DNA from: Acidimicrobiales bacterium
Lineage (GTDB): Bacteria > Actinomycetota > Acidimicrobiia > Acidimicrobiales > Palsa-688
Assembly (NCBI GenBank): GCA_036378675.1
Contig: DASUWA010000053.1
Location: forward strand, 1-52,067
Direction: 5' to 3'
DNA: 52,067 nt
In this document: one piece after another, positions 1 to 7,026 of the stretch
Layout of the letters: each line of letters starts with the position of its first letter
How positions within the stretch are numbered: the stretch's first letter is position 1
The notes under the pieces: generated by a model
The model's input: only the letters and a program-made list of their open reading frames with translations
Databases searched by the model: none
What the model was told of the DNA's origin: nothing
Position numbers and translations under genes: made by a program

Positions 1-156
1 GCCTTCGGGTCGGTACGGGTCATCGTCGACCCGACCAGCGCCAGCCTGCTCCAGGGCGCCACCTTGGACTTCAAGGATGGCCTACAGGAAGCCGGGTTCA
101 GCATCAACAACCCCAACGCCAGCCGGACCTGCGGCTGCGGCAACTCCTTCAGCTGA
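1..156 (+). CDS. Iron-sulfur cluster carrier, IscA/ErpA (HesB) family, C-terminal part
   Basis: Only the last 51 codons are in the window; the gene enters from the left edge. The frame ends in a Cys-Gly-Cys-Gly-Asn-Ser-Phe-Ser tail, the hallmark of A-type Fe-S carriers, whose C-terminal CxC supplies two of the three cluster-binding cysteines. The preceding [15 protein letters not shown] context matches the family. These proteins bind [2Fe-2S] or [4Fe-4S] clusters and hand them to apo-proteins in the cytosol. The next gene encodes a protein with two [2Fe-2S] domains and lies downstream in the same reading frame, so a functional link is plausible but unproven. The third Cys would lie upstream of the window. 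Confidence 0.9.
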   Translation, partial: AFGSVRVIVDPTSASLLQGATLDFKDGLQEAGFSINNPNASRTCGCGNSFS

Positions 157-285
157 CCGGCTTCGGAGCCGTCGCCTCGCACGGCTCCGCCCAACACCCA
201 GACCAGCCCGTCCCACGCAAGTGGGTGTGACCTGAGCGTCCACTTCACCCTGGACGGCCGTCCCGTCGAGGCTCCGCGCGACGAC

Positions 286-2151
286 GTGTCGCTGCTCAGC
301 GCTCTGCGGGAGGATCTCGGTGTTCGCGAGCCGGTCAAGGATGGTTGCAGCCCGCAGGGCCAGTGCGGTTGCTGCACCGTGCTCGTCGACGGGTCCCCCC
401 GGGTTGCCTGCGTAACGCCGGTGCGGCGCGTGGCCGGCCGGTCGGTCGTGACCGCCGCCGGCCTGGAGCCCGAGGTCCAGCGCCGGCTGGTGGACGCGTT
501 CGTCCGGCACGGCGCCAGCCAGTGCGGCTTCTGCACGCCCGGGATTCTCTGCCGGCTCGCCGCACTCGGGTCTTCACCGGACCGGGAGAAAGTCGAGACG
601 GCCCTTCTCGCCCACCTCTGCCGGTGCACGGGGTGGCGGACGATCGTCGATGCCGCGTGCGACCAAGGGTCACTGGGTGCGGGTGGCGCCGGCGGGGCCG
701 ACCGGGTCGCCGCGTTGGCGTTTGGGCGTAAAAACGAGCAGTCCAGCGCGCTTTCTCACACCCAAACGCAAAACTCACGCCCAAACGCCGCGGAGGCTGA
801 CCCGGTGGCGACCCCTACTGCCCCCTTGCCCTCCTCGCCCCGCTCGACCCCTTCTGCCCCCTCGCCCCGCTCGACCCCTTCTCCCTCCTCGCCCCGCTCG
901 ACCCCTTCGCCCTCCTCGCCCCGCTCGACCCCTTCGCCCTCCTCCCCCCCTCCCTCCCCTTCGCCCGCCGAGCTGCGGGCCGCGCTCGAGGGAGGCGTAC
1001 CCCAACACGCCGGCCGCCACGTGATCGTGGGCGCCGGCGGTTTCGCCGACGACAACGCGCCGCCCGGTTGCCTCGTCGCGGTCCCCGACATCGCGGGCGG
1101 GTGGGCTGTGGGCGAGACACTCGAGGAGGCCCGGGCCGCGTCGGGGAGGATCCAGGGGCGCCGGAGCGGCCTAGCGCTCACCTACCCTATCGACGTCCCA
1201 CCAGGAGCAGGAGAGTGGGACATCACCTTGCAGACCACGTGGGTCGAACCGGCCTACCTCGAACTCGACTCCTCCTGGTGCGAGCCAGGAGGCGCACCGG
1301 CGAGCTCGGTAGCCAACGGCGGGGCTTTCGGAGGAAAGCTCGACTCGATCGCCCCGGCCGCGGCGCGGAAGCTGGCCGACATCCACGGCCGACCGGTTCG
1401 GGTGATCCTGTCCCGAGAGGACTCCGTGCGGCTCGGTCCCAAGCGCCCGCCGATCGCGGCCGGGTTGTTAGCCGATGGGAGCGGAGTGATGAGGATCGCG
1501 GCCACAACCCAGGCCGGCCTGCACGAAGCGCCGGCCGCGGCCACCGACTTCGCCCACATCTCCAGCGCCATCAGCACTTTCGCGCCCCACCTCAAACTCG
1601 AGGAAACCTCACTCCACGGCCCTCGAGTCTCGACCAAACTAAGGGCGTCCGGATGGGCCGAGGCGGCGATCCTGATCGCCGCCGCCGACGCACTCCGAGA
1701 GGGTCGGGTGCCGGCCGGCGCTCCCGCAGAGGCCTCCGCCGCGGTACTCGCCCCGAACGGCGCCGGCGCCAGCGCCGAAGTCTCGGTCGACGCCGGCGGG
1801 TGGCCCTCGGCCGTCACAGTCGCCGTCTCATGCGGCCCGCCCCTAGACGAGGTGACCCTGCGTTCGTTCGCGACGGGGGCGGCGCACATGGCACTCGGAT
1901 GGGTCTGTTCCGAGGGCATTGCAGTGGGCGAGGACGGCGTGCCCACCGATCTGACGATCCGGTCTTTCGGCATCCTCAGAGCCCGGGACACGCCCTCCAT
2001 CCGAGTCGAGATCGTCGCCCCAGAATCCACGGCGCCGCCCGCCGAACCGGTCAACGGGTCGGACGCGGTATTCGCAGCCGTCGCTGCGGCGACCTGGATC
2101 GCGCAGGGCCTACCGTCGCGCTGGCCCACACGCAGAGGGAGGACCAATTGA
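286..2151 (+). CDS. Compact xanthine-dehydrogenase-like fusion: [2Fe-2S] domains + Pro/Ser linker + shortened molybdopterin-type domain
   Basis: The N-terminal ~120 residues match the small Fe-S subunit of molybdenum hydroxylases: a plant-type cluster motif (GCSPQGQCGCC) and a second domain with QCGFCTPGILC and CRCTGW. A Pro/Ser/Thr-rich linker of 9-residue repeats follows (about residues 170-225). The remainder resembles the large molybdopterin subunit, with GGAFGGK at residues 345-351, but is only ~390 residues instead of ~750. No FAD subunit is encoded nearby. The C-terminal region where the family carries the catalytic Glu (GxxGxGE) reads EPVNGSD, so oxidase activity is doubtful. Homology starts upstream of the first canonical codon (GTG 286): an in-frame CTG at 232 would add LSVHFTLDGRPVE, which looks native, so the true start may be non-canonical. 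The frame is open from 157. The stop overlaps the ridA-like start. Confidence 0.75.
   Translation: MSLLSALREDLGVREPVKDGCSPQGQCGCCTVLVDGSPRVACVTPVRRVAGRSVVTAAGLEPEVQRRLVDAFVRHGASQCGFCTPGILCRLAALGSSPDREKVETALLAHLCRCTGWRTIVDAACDQGSLGAGGAGGADRVAALAFGRKNEQSSALSHTQTQNSRPNAAEADPVATPTAPLPSSPRSTPSAPSPRSTPSPSSPRSTPSPSSPRSTPSPSSPPPSPSPAELRAALEGGVPQHAGRHVIVGAGGFADDNAPPGCLVAVPDIAGGWAVGETLEEARAASGRIQGRRSGLALTYPIDVPPGAGEWDITLQTTWVEPAYLELDSSWCEPGGAPASSVANGGAFGGKLDSIAPAAARKLADIHGRPVRVILSREDSVRLGPKRPPIAAGLLADGSGVMRIAATTQAGLHEAPAAATDFAHISSAISTFAPHLKLEETSLHGPRVSTKLRASGWAEAAILIAAADALREGRVPAGAPAEASAAVLAPNGAGASAEVSVDAGGWPSAVTVAVSCGPPLDEVTLRSFATGAAHMALGWVCSEGIAVGEDGVPTDLTIRSFGILRARDTPSIRVEIVAPESTAPPAEPVNGSDAVFAAVAAATWIAQGLPSRWPTRRGRTN
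831..938 (+). repeat. 27-bp tandem repeat, four copies, inside the Fe-S/Mo fusion gene
   Basis: Copies run 831-857, 858-884, 885-911 and 912-938. The last two are identical and the first two differ at a few bases. Each encodes nine residues of the type S-S-P-R-S-T-P-S-P, followed by a Pro-rich tail. It forms a flexible, Arg-containing linker between the two enzyme-like halves and is likely to vary in copy number. Confidence 0.9.
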
Positions 2152-2585
2152 CCCCGCCACCTTCCGACTCGCCCACCCCATTCTCCGACCCGGCTGCCAC
2201 GCCACCTTCCGACCCGCCCATCCCATCGTCCGACCCGGCCAGCCCCAAGCCGCTCGGTCCTTACACTCCGATCGTTCAGGCGGGCGACTGGCTGATCTGC
2301 AGCGGTCAGATCGGCCAGAAGGACGGCGTCCTCGCCGACGGAATAACAGCGCAGGTCGCACAGGCAATCGAAAACATCTCCGCCCTCCTCGCCGGCGCCG
2401 GCTCCTCGCTCGAAAGAGTCGTCAAGACAACAGTGTTCCTTGCCGACATCGGTGATTACCCGGCAATGAATGATGCGTATGTCCGTGCCTTCCCCAGCCA
2501 CCGCCCCGCCCGATCGGCCTTCGCGGTTGCCGCGCTTCCCATGGGTGCCTCAGTGGAGATCGAGGCGTGGGCGTATCAAAAATGA
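2148..2585 (+). CDS. RidA (YjgF/YER057c/UK114) family enamine/imine deaminase, with Pro/Ser N-terminal extension
   Basis: 145 residues from TTG 2148, which has a strong Shine-Dalgarno (GAGGGAGG at 2135-2142) and overlaps the preceding stop as TTGA, indicating translational coupling. From about residue 33 the protein matches RidA: KPLGPYTPIVQAGDWLICSGQIG, VAQAIENISALLAGAGSSLERVVKTTVFL, and the C-terminal RPARSAFAVAALPMGASVEIEAWA, which includes the family Arg in RxAR and the terminal Glu. RidA proteins hydrolyse reactive enamine/imine intermediates from PLP enzymes in the cytosol. The first ~30 residues are a Ser-Asp-Pro-rich extension not usual for the family. An internal start that removes it cannot be excluded, but the ribosome site favours TTG 2148. 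Confidence 0.85.
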   Translation: MTPPPSDSPTPFSDPAATPPSDPPIPSSDPASPKPLGPYTPIVQAGDWLICSGQIGQKDGVLADGITAQVAQAIENISALLAGAGSSLERVVKTTVFLADIGDYPAMNDAYVRAFPSHRPARSAFAVAALPMGASVEIEAWAYQK

Positions 2586-2641
2586 GCCCGGCAGGACAGG
2601 AGTAGCAAGGCGGTCGAACGAAAAGGTGCGGTATTAGAGAC

Positions 2642-3493
2642 ATGAGTGGCGCCGCGTCGGCCGACCCGGCGGTCCGCCAATCGGCGGGGGAGGCCGCCTT
2701 AACGGCCGGGGTGCAGATCCGCCTCTTCCGGGATCTGGGGGAGATGGCGGAGGCGGAGACGCTGTTCGAGCGGGTGTGGGGACCCGGCGGCGTCACCGTT
2801 CCCCTGCTTCGAAGCCTCGCCCTCACCGACAACTACGTCGCCGGCGCCTGGGCCCACGACCAGCTCATCGGAGCGTCGGTGGCGGTCATGTCGGCGGGGC
2901 TCGGGCGGCGGACCTGCCACCTGCACATCATGGGAGTCCTCAGCCCTGCGCAGGGCTCCGGTGTCGGCTTCGCTCTCATGTCGCATCAGCGCGTGTGGGC
3001 ATCCGAACGTGCGATCGACGAGATCACCTGGATGTTCGACCCATTGGTTCGGCGCAACGGATGGTTCGCGACCGTCAAGGTGGGCGCCAAGGCCGTCGCC
3101 TACCACCCGGACTTCTTCGGTTATCTCAACGACCCTGTCAACCGTTGGGACTACACCGACCGGTGCCTCGCCCGCTGGGACGTGAACTCGGGTCCGTCGC
3201 CCACCAGCGAGCCGCCGGAACTGGAACCGGACAATGAAACGCTGTTGATACTGGCCGAGGACGAGTCCGGGCGGCCGGAACTGGCCGAGTCGTCCTGGCT
3301 CCAAAACCCACCGGAGACGTTGCTGTGCCAGGTCCCGCCCGATACCCACGGTCTTCGGCAGACGAACCCGAAACTCGCGCGTGAGTGGCTTTCCGCGCTC
3401 CGCGGCACCCTCGGGCGCGCGATCGATGCCGGCTACGAGGCGACGTCGATGACCCGAAGCGGCCGGTACGTCTTGACCCGCACCCGGGACTGA
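2642..3493 (+). CDS. GNAT-fold protein of the COG3375 type
   Basis: 283 residues from ATG 2642. After a 27-residue variable N-terminus the protein shows a GNAT-like core: a short strand/helix start (IRLFRDLGEMAEAETLFERVWG), a segment LIGASVAVMSAG, the LHIMGVLSPAQGSGVGFALMSHQ region where acetyl-CoA pyrophosphate loops lie, and ITWMFDPLVRRNGWF followed by NDPVNRWDYTDR. This order and the conserved 'DPL..RN..F' and 'D.VNRW..TDR' blocks are what I recall for COG3375, a predicted acyltransferase family of unknown substrate. It sits alone between a RidA gene and the convergent glnR-like gene (stop 4 nt from its own stop). Substrate cannot be inferred. Confidence 0.7.
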   Translation: MSGAASADPAVRQSAGEAALTAGVQIRLFRDLGEMAEAETLFERVWGPGGVTVPLLRSLALTDNYVAGAWAHDQLIGASVAVMSAGLGRRTCHLHIMGVLSPAQGSGVGFALMSHQRVWASERAIDEITWMFDPLVRRNGWFATVKVGAKAVAYHPDFFGYLNDPVNRWDYTDRCLARWDVNSGPSPTSEPPELEPDNETLLILAEDESGRPELAESSWLQNPPETLLCQVPPDTHGLRQTNPKLAREWLSALRGTLGRAIDAGYEATSMTRSGRYVLTRTRD

Positions 3494-3497
3494 GAGC

Positions 3498-4178
3498 TCA
3501 CGAACCCCAGCGGCTCTGACCGAAGCGGTACCCGACTGACCGGACCGTCGAGATCAGGTTCGCCTGCTCATCGCCGAGCTTGGCCCGCAGCCGACGGATG
3601 TGCACGTCCACGGTCCGTGCCCCGCCGTAGTACTCGTAGCCCCACACCCGCGACAGGAGCGTCTCGCGGGTGAACACCTTGCCGGGGTGGGTGGCGAGGA
3701 ACTTCAGCAGCTCGTACTCCATGTAGGTCAGGTCGAGCGGTTTGCCGGATAGCGCCGCCTGATAGGTCTCGAGGTTCAATACCAGTGGGCCGTACTCCAC
3801 CAGCTCCGGCCGTGTGCCTCTCCCAGTCCGCCAGAAAAGATGCCCCAACCGGGTGTCGAGCTCCTGTCCCTGCCAAGGCGCGACGCAGAAATCGTCGAAG
3901 AGGTCCTCGCGCAGGTTCAGCTCCTGAAGCTGCGACACCGACGCAATGAGCAGCAACGGCGCCAACGGAATGTCCCGCTTGCGCAGACTGCGGCACATGG
4001 CGAACGCTCCCTCGGGGTCGGCGTCGGCGCAGACGATCGCCCCCGACCACCCGTCATCCGGTTCGTTGCGCTCCGCCACCTGAGGAGAGGCGACCGACTT
4101 CCACGTATAACCGCCGAGATCGAGAGCCTGCGCGAGTAGCGGCGGAGCAGGATCGGGAAAAATGAGTAGCGGCTCCAC
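3498..4178 (-). CDS. GlnR-like OmpR-family winged-helix regulator of nitrogen metabolism
   Basis: 226 residues from GTG 4178, with a GAGG ribosome site 7 nt upstream. The N-terminal ~115 residues form a weakly conserved receiver-like domain without an obvious phospho-acceptor constellation. The C-terminus is a clear Trans_reg_C winged helix (LDLTYMEYELLKFLATHPG, FTRETLLSRVWGYEYYGGARTVDVHIRRLRAKL, TVRSVGYRF). The residues around WGYEYYGG.RTVDVH are very close to actinobacterial GlnR. GlnR is an orphan regulator that acts as a dimer without phosphorylation. The gene lies 17 nt downstream of the glnA2-like gene in the same operon, and no sensor kinase is encoded nearby. It probably activates the three glutamine synthetase genes through the site array at 5606-5643. 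Other OmpR regulators are possible, but context favours GlnR. Confidence 0.82.
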   Translation of the reverse strand: MEPLLIFPDPAPPLLAQALDLGGYTWKSVASPQVAERNEPDDGWSGAIVCADADPEGAFAMCRSLRKRDIPLAPLLLIASVSQLQELNLREDLFDDFCVAPWQGQELDTRLGHLFWRTGRGTRPELVEYGPLVLNLETYQAALSGKPLDLTYMEYELLKFLATHPGKVFTRETLLSRVWGYEYYGGARTVDVHIRRLRAKLGDEQANLISTVRSVGYRFGQSRWGS

Positions 4179-4195
4179 GTTCCGGCCTCTTCCCC

Positions 4196-5542
4196 TTACA
4201 GCGAGGTGAGATACCGGCGAAGTTCGAACGCCGTGACCTCGGCCTTGTAATCAGCCCACTCGGCCCTCTTGTTGCGGACGAACCACTCGAACACGTGCTC
4301 TCCGAGGACCTCCGCCATGAGCTCCGACCGTTCGAGCGCGTCGACCGCTTCGGACAACGATCCCGGGAGCGCCTCTATATCCTCCGCCATCCGTTGCGCC
4401 GGCGACAGCTCGTAGAGGTTGGCCGCGGCCTCTGGTGGTAGTTCGTAGCTCTTCTCGATCCCAAGGAGACCGGCAGACAGCACGGCGGCAAACGCCAAGT
4501 AGGGGTTGGCCGCCGAGTCGGGTGCCCTGTACTCGATGCGAGTCGAGTCCCGTTTGCCCTTCTTGGTGGGGGGCACGCGCACCAGCGCAGAGCGGTTGTT
4601 CCGGGCCCAGGAGATGTACACGGGCGCCTCGTAGCCGACGATCAGCCGCTTGTAAGAGTTGACCCACTGGTTGGTCACCGCGGTCAGCTCCCTGGCGTGG
4701 GTGAGCACGCCGGCGATGAACCTTCGCGCGACCGAAGACAGGTTGTACTCGTCTGAGTCGTCGTAGAAGGCGTTGGAGTCCCCGTCGAAGAGAGACATGT
4801 GGGTGTGCATGCCAGAACCCTGCACCCCATGGAGAGGTTTGGGCATGAACGTCGCCATCACCCCGTGCCGGGCGGCGATCTCCTTGACGACCATCCGGAC
4901 GGTCATCACCGTGTCTGCCATCGTCAACGCGTCGGTGTAGCGCAGGTCGATCTCGTGCTGGCTGGGAGCGTCCTCGTGCTGGCTGTATTCGACCGGTATC
5001 CCCATGTCCTCCAGCGTGAGAACCGTCTCGCGGCGCAGCTCCGCGGCGAGGTTGTTCGTCGTGAGGTCGAAATAGGAGCCTCTGTCGAGAGGCACCGGTA
5101 CCGACCCGTCGCTGATCGAGCCAGCCGGAGGGGCGAAGTAGAAGTACTCCAGCTCCGGGGCGACGAAGAACGAAAACCCCAGGCTCCTTGCGCGCTCGAG
5201 AGACCTCCTCAGCACGTGACGCGGGTCGCCTTCGAACGGGGTCCCGTCCAGGTTGACGACGTCGCACACCACGCGAGCCACCGGGGCGCCGTCAGTGAGG
5301 TACGGCAGCAGCTGGAAGGTCTTCGCGTCCGGCATCGCCAGGACGTCGCTTTCCTGCACCCGGCTGAACCCGTCGATCGTCGAGCCGTCGAAGGTCATCC
5401 CCTCCTCGAGGGCATTCTCGAGCTCGGCAGGCGTGATCTGGAATGACTTCGGCGTCCCGAGCACGTCGGTAAACCACATCTGGATGAAGCGGACTCCCCG
5501 CTCTTCCACGGTGCGCAACACGTAGTCCTGCTGGCGTTCCAC
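4196..5542 (-). CDS. glnA2: Glutamine synthetase type I, GlnA2-like
   Basis: 448 residues. Catalyses ATP-dependent amidation of glutamate in the cytosol as a dodecamer. The beta-grasp (MTFDGSTIDGFSRVQESD), metal-binding APELEYFYF, SQHEDAPSQHEIDLRY, the nucleotide/metal segment HTHMSLFDGD, the glutamate-flap region VTNQWVNSYKRLIVGYEAP and RIEYRAPDSAANPYLAFA are all intact. The start is set at GTG 5542 rather than 5548: it aligns with the start of mycobacterial GlnA2 and lies 7 nt after a TAACCT -10 box, which suggests leaderless transcription. Lengthwise it belongs to the shorter GSI-alpha type. Unlike M. tuberculosis GlnA2 it keeps a Tyr (about residue 377, NLYELS) at the position of the adenylylation site, so modification by GlnE cannot be ruled out. 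The glnR-like gene follows after 17 nt. Confidence 0.93.
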   Translation of the reverse strand: MERQQDYVLRTVEERGVRFIQMWFTDVLGTPKSFQITPAELENALEEGMTFDGSTIDGFSRVQESDVLAMPDAKTFQLLPYLTDGAPVARVVCDVVNLDGTPFEGDPRHVLRRSLERARSLGFSFFVAPELEYFYFAPPAGSISDGSVPVPLDRGSYFDLTTNNLAAELRRETVLTLEDMGIPVEYSQHEDAPSQHEIDLRYTDALTMADTVMTVRMVVKEIAARHGVMATFMPKPLHGVQGSGMHTHMSLFDGDSNAFYDDSDEYNLSSVARRFIAGVLTHARELTAVTNQWVNSYKRLIVGYEAPVYISWARNNRSALVRVPPTKKGKRDSTRIEYRAPDSAANPYLAFAAVLSAGLLGIEKSYELPPEAAANLYELSPAQRMAEDIEALPGSLSEAVDALERSELMAEVLGEHVFEWFVRNKRAEWADYKAEVTAFELRRYLTSL

Positions 5543-5549
5543 GACCACA

Positions 5550-5555
5550 AGGTTA
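5550..5555 (-). promoter_or_regulatory. -10 box (TAACCT) of the glnA2-glnR operon, leaderless
   Basis: On the minus strand TAACCT lies 7 nt before GTG 5542, the spacing expected when transcription starts at the start codon. No Shine-Dalgarno precedes this start. Confidence 0.5.
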
Positions 5556-5605
5556 GGTGGCGCCAGGGACCGTATTCGCTAGGGCTGCCCGTGGCTTCTC
5601 CGGTT

Positions 5606-5643
5606 GTCACACAGCGTTCACATTTCCGAAAACGTGCCTTGAC
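5606..5643 (+). promoter_or_regulatory. GlnR-box-like array between glnA2 and the GSII gene
   Basis: Four 5-mers occur at exact 11-bp steps: GTCAC (5606), TTCAC (5617), GAAAA (5628) and TTGAC (5639), each separated by 6 nt. The actinobacterial GlnR site is an array of alternating GTnAC and GAAAC 5-mers separated by 6 nt, i.e. one helical turn apart. Spacing fits exactly and the bases approximately. It lies 63 bp upstream of the glnA2 start and about 77 bp upstream of GSII, so one site could serve both directions. Confidence 0.55.
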
Positions 5644-5719
5644 CAGCCCGTGCAATGATGTCGCCCCCGAAGGCCCGGACTCCGGGCGACGAATCAGTCA
5701 CAGCCATAGGAGCACCTAC

Positions 5720-6730
5720 GTGAGCATCAAGGCCGAGTACATCTGGATCGACGGCACGGAGCCGACGGCGCTGCTGCGCTCGAAGACCAAGGTCCTGAGC
5801 GAGGGCGGCCCCGTCGACACTCTGCCGATCTGGGGGTTCGACGGTTCGAGTACCAACCAGGCCCCGGGCAAGGCTTCCGACTGCGTCCTGAAGCCGGTGT
5901 TCTCATGTCCCGACCCGATCCGGGGTGGCGACCACATCCTCGTGCTGGCCGAGGTTCTGCTTACCGACCTCACGCCCCACCCGACCAACACGCGAGCCTC
6001 GCTCGTTGATCTGGTCGCCAAGTACGCCGAGCAGGAACCGCTGTTCGGGATCGAGCAGGAGTACACCCTTTTCAAGGGGAGCAGGCCCCTCGGCTTCCCG
6101 GACCACGGTGGATACCCGGCGCCGCAGGGTCCCTATTACTGCGGTGTCGGAGCGGACGACATCTATGGCCGTCCACTGGTCGAGGCGCACCTCGACACGT
6201 GCCTCAAGGCCGGCCTGAGCATCTCCGGCATCAACGCCGAGGTCATGCCGGGACAGTGGGAGTTCCAGGTCGGCCCGCTCGGACCGATCGAGGTGTCGGA
6301 CCAACTGTGGATCGCGAGATGGATCCTCCACCGTCTGGGTGAGGACTTCGACATATCGGTCACCCTGGATCCCAAGCCGGTTCGCGGCGACTGGAACGGA
6401 GCCGGATGCCACACCAACTTCTCGACCAACAAGATGCGCGACTCTTACCAGGCGGTCATCACCGCGGCCGAGGCTCTCGGCAGCAATCCCGACGAGCACA
6501 TCGCCGGTTATGGGCACGGCATCGAGGACCGCCTTACGGGCCATCACGAAACCGCGCACTACACCGAGTTCACCTACGGGGTGTCAGACCGCGGCGCGTC
6601 GGTCCGGATCCCGTGGCAGGTGGAGAAGGACGGCAAGGGCTACATCGAGGACCGCCGCCCGAACGCCAACATGGACCCGTACCTGGTCACCAAGTTGATC
6701 GTCGGCACCTGCTGCGCCGCCTTGGCGTAG
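5720..6730 (+). CDS. glnII: Glutamine synthetase type II (eukaryote-like GSII)
   Basis: 336 residues from GTG 5720 with AGGAG 8 nt upstream; length is typical of bacterial GSII. Diagnostic GSII blocks: YIWIDG, LPIWGFDGSSTNQAPGKASD (substrate-binding loop), FGIEQEYTLF, AEVMPGQWEFQVGP, WNGAGCHTNFST and RRPNANMDPY. It makes glutamine from glutamate and ammonium as an octamer/decamer and is not adenylylated. GSII occurs in Frankia, Streptomyces and some other actinobacteria beside GSI enzymes, usually as a heat-labile, nitrogen-regulated isozyme. It is transcribed divergently from glnA2 across the GlnR-like array and reads towards glnA1, with a 296-bp spacer. An upstream in-frame extension to 5591 has no family similarity and was not used. 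Confidence 0.93.
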   Translation: MSIKAEYIWIDGTEPTALLRSKTKVLSEGGPVDTLPIWGFDGSSTNQAPGKASDCVLKPVFSCPDPIRGGDHILVLAEVLLTDLTPHPTNTRASLVDLVAKYAEQEPLFGIEQEYTLFKGSRPLGFPDHGGYPAPQGPYYCGVGADDIYGRPLVEAHLDTCLKAGLSISGINAEVMPGQWEFQVGPLGPIEVSDQLWIARWILHRLGEDFDISVTLDPKPVRGDWNGAGCHTNFSTNKMRDSYQAVITAAEALGSNPDEHIAGYGHGIEDRLTGHHETAHYTEFTYGVSDRGASVRIPWQVEKDGKGYIEDRRPNANMDPYLVTKLIVGTCCAALA

Positions 6731-7026
6731 GGCGCGGACGCGATCGTCGTGATCGAATTATTTGGCACCTGAGCGTCGAGATCGGCCGTTTTGTGGAATG
6801 AACTGTACGAATTTCCTTCGGGCACCCTGCCACAAAAGCATCCGACTCGACCTTGACATTCCACAAAAGGCGCTGCTGAGTTCCGTGCAGGCCTGGGAGC
6901 CGATCTGACCTCAGGCCGGCGAGGGCCGCCACGCCGGAGTCGCGGGCCAGACGCTCCTTCTGCAAGACTGCGGTCCGGCGGTGGCGAGGGCCACCGCCCG
7001 TTCTCCTCAACGGGGGTTGTTATCGG
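6731..7026 (+). promoter_or_regulatory. Long structured leader/promoter region of glnA1
   Basis: This 296-bp non-coding interval holds two layers. Upstream are three copies of one motif: CTTTTGTGG-type on the bottom orientation (TTTTGTGGAAT, 6789-6799), CCACAAAAG at 6830-6838, and ATTCCACAAAA at 6858-6868. The first and third form a perfect 11-bp inverted repeat, and TTGACA (6853-6858) abuts the third. Downstream is a hairpin series: CGGC-GAGG-GCCG (6917-6928), an 8-bp stem with the same GAGG loop (6978-6997), and CCGTT-loop-AACGG (6998-7013) whose loop contains CCTC and whose 3' arm covers part of the G-rich ribosome site (7012-7016). No ORF with coding character is seen. Confidence 0.55.

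Noticed and set aside
286-2151. The Fe-S/Mo fusion as a frameshifted pseudogene
   Set aside because: The frame is open for 621 codons through both domains and the repeat, codon bias is normal, and the next gene is translationally coupled; an altered function is more likely than decay.
1254-2501. 415-codon open frame on the minus strand
   Set aside because: Antisense to the Fe-S/Mo fusion and RidA genes; no domain similarity; a product of high-GC codon bias.
5639-5658. TTGACC plus CAATGA as a sigma-70 promoter for GSII
   Set aside because: Spacing between the elements is only 8 nt, so they cannot form one promoter; TTGAC is better explained as the last 5-mer of the GlnR-like array.
6917-6997. 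The twin hairpins before glnA1 as an ANTAR-protein antitermination site
   Set aside because: ANTAR targets are paired hexaloops with A at position 1 and G at position 4. Read as hexaloops, both loops here are CGAGGG, so the conserved A is missing.
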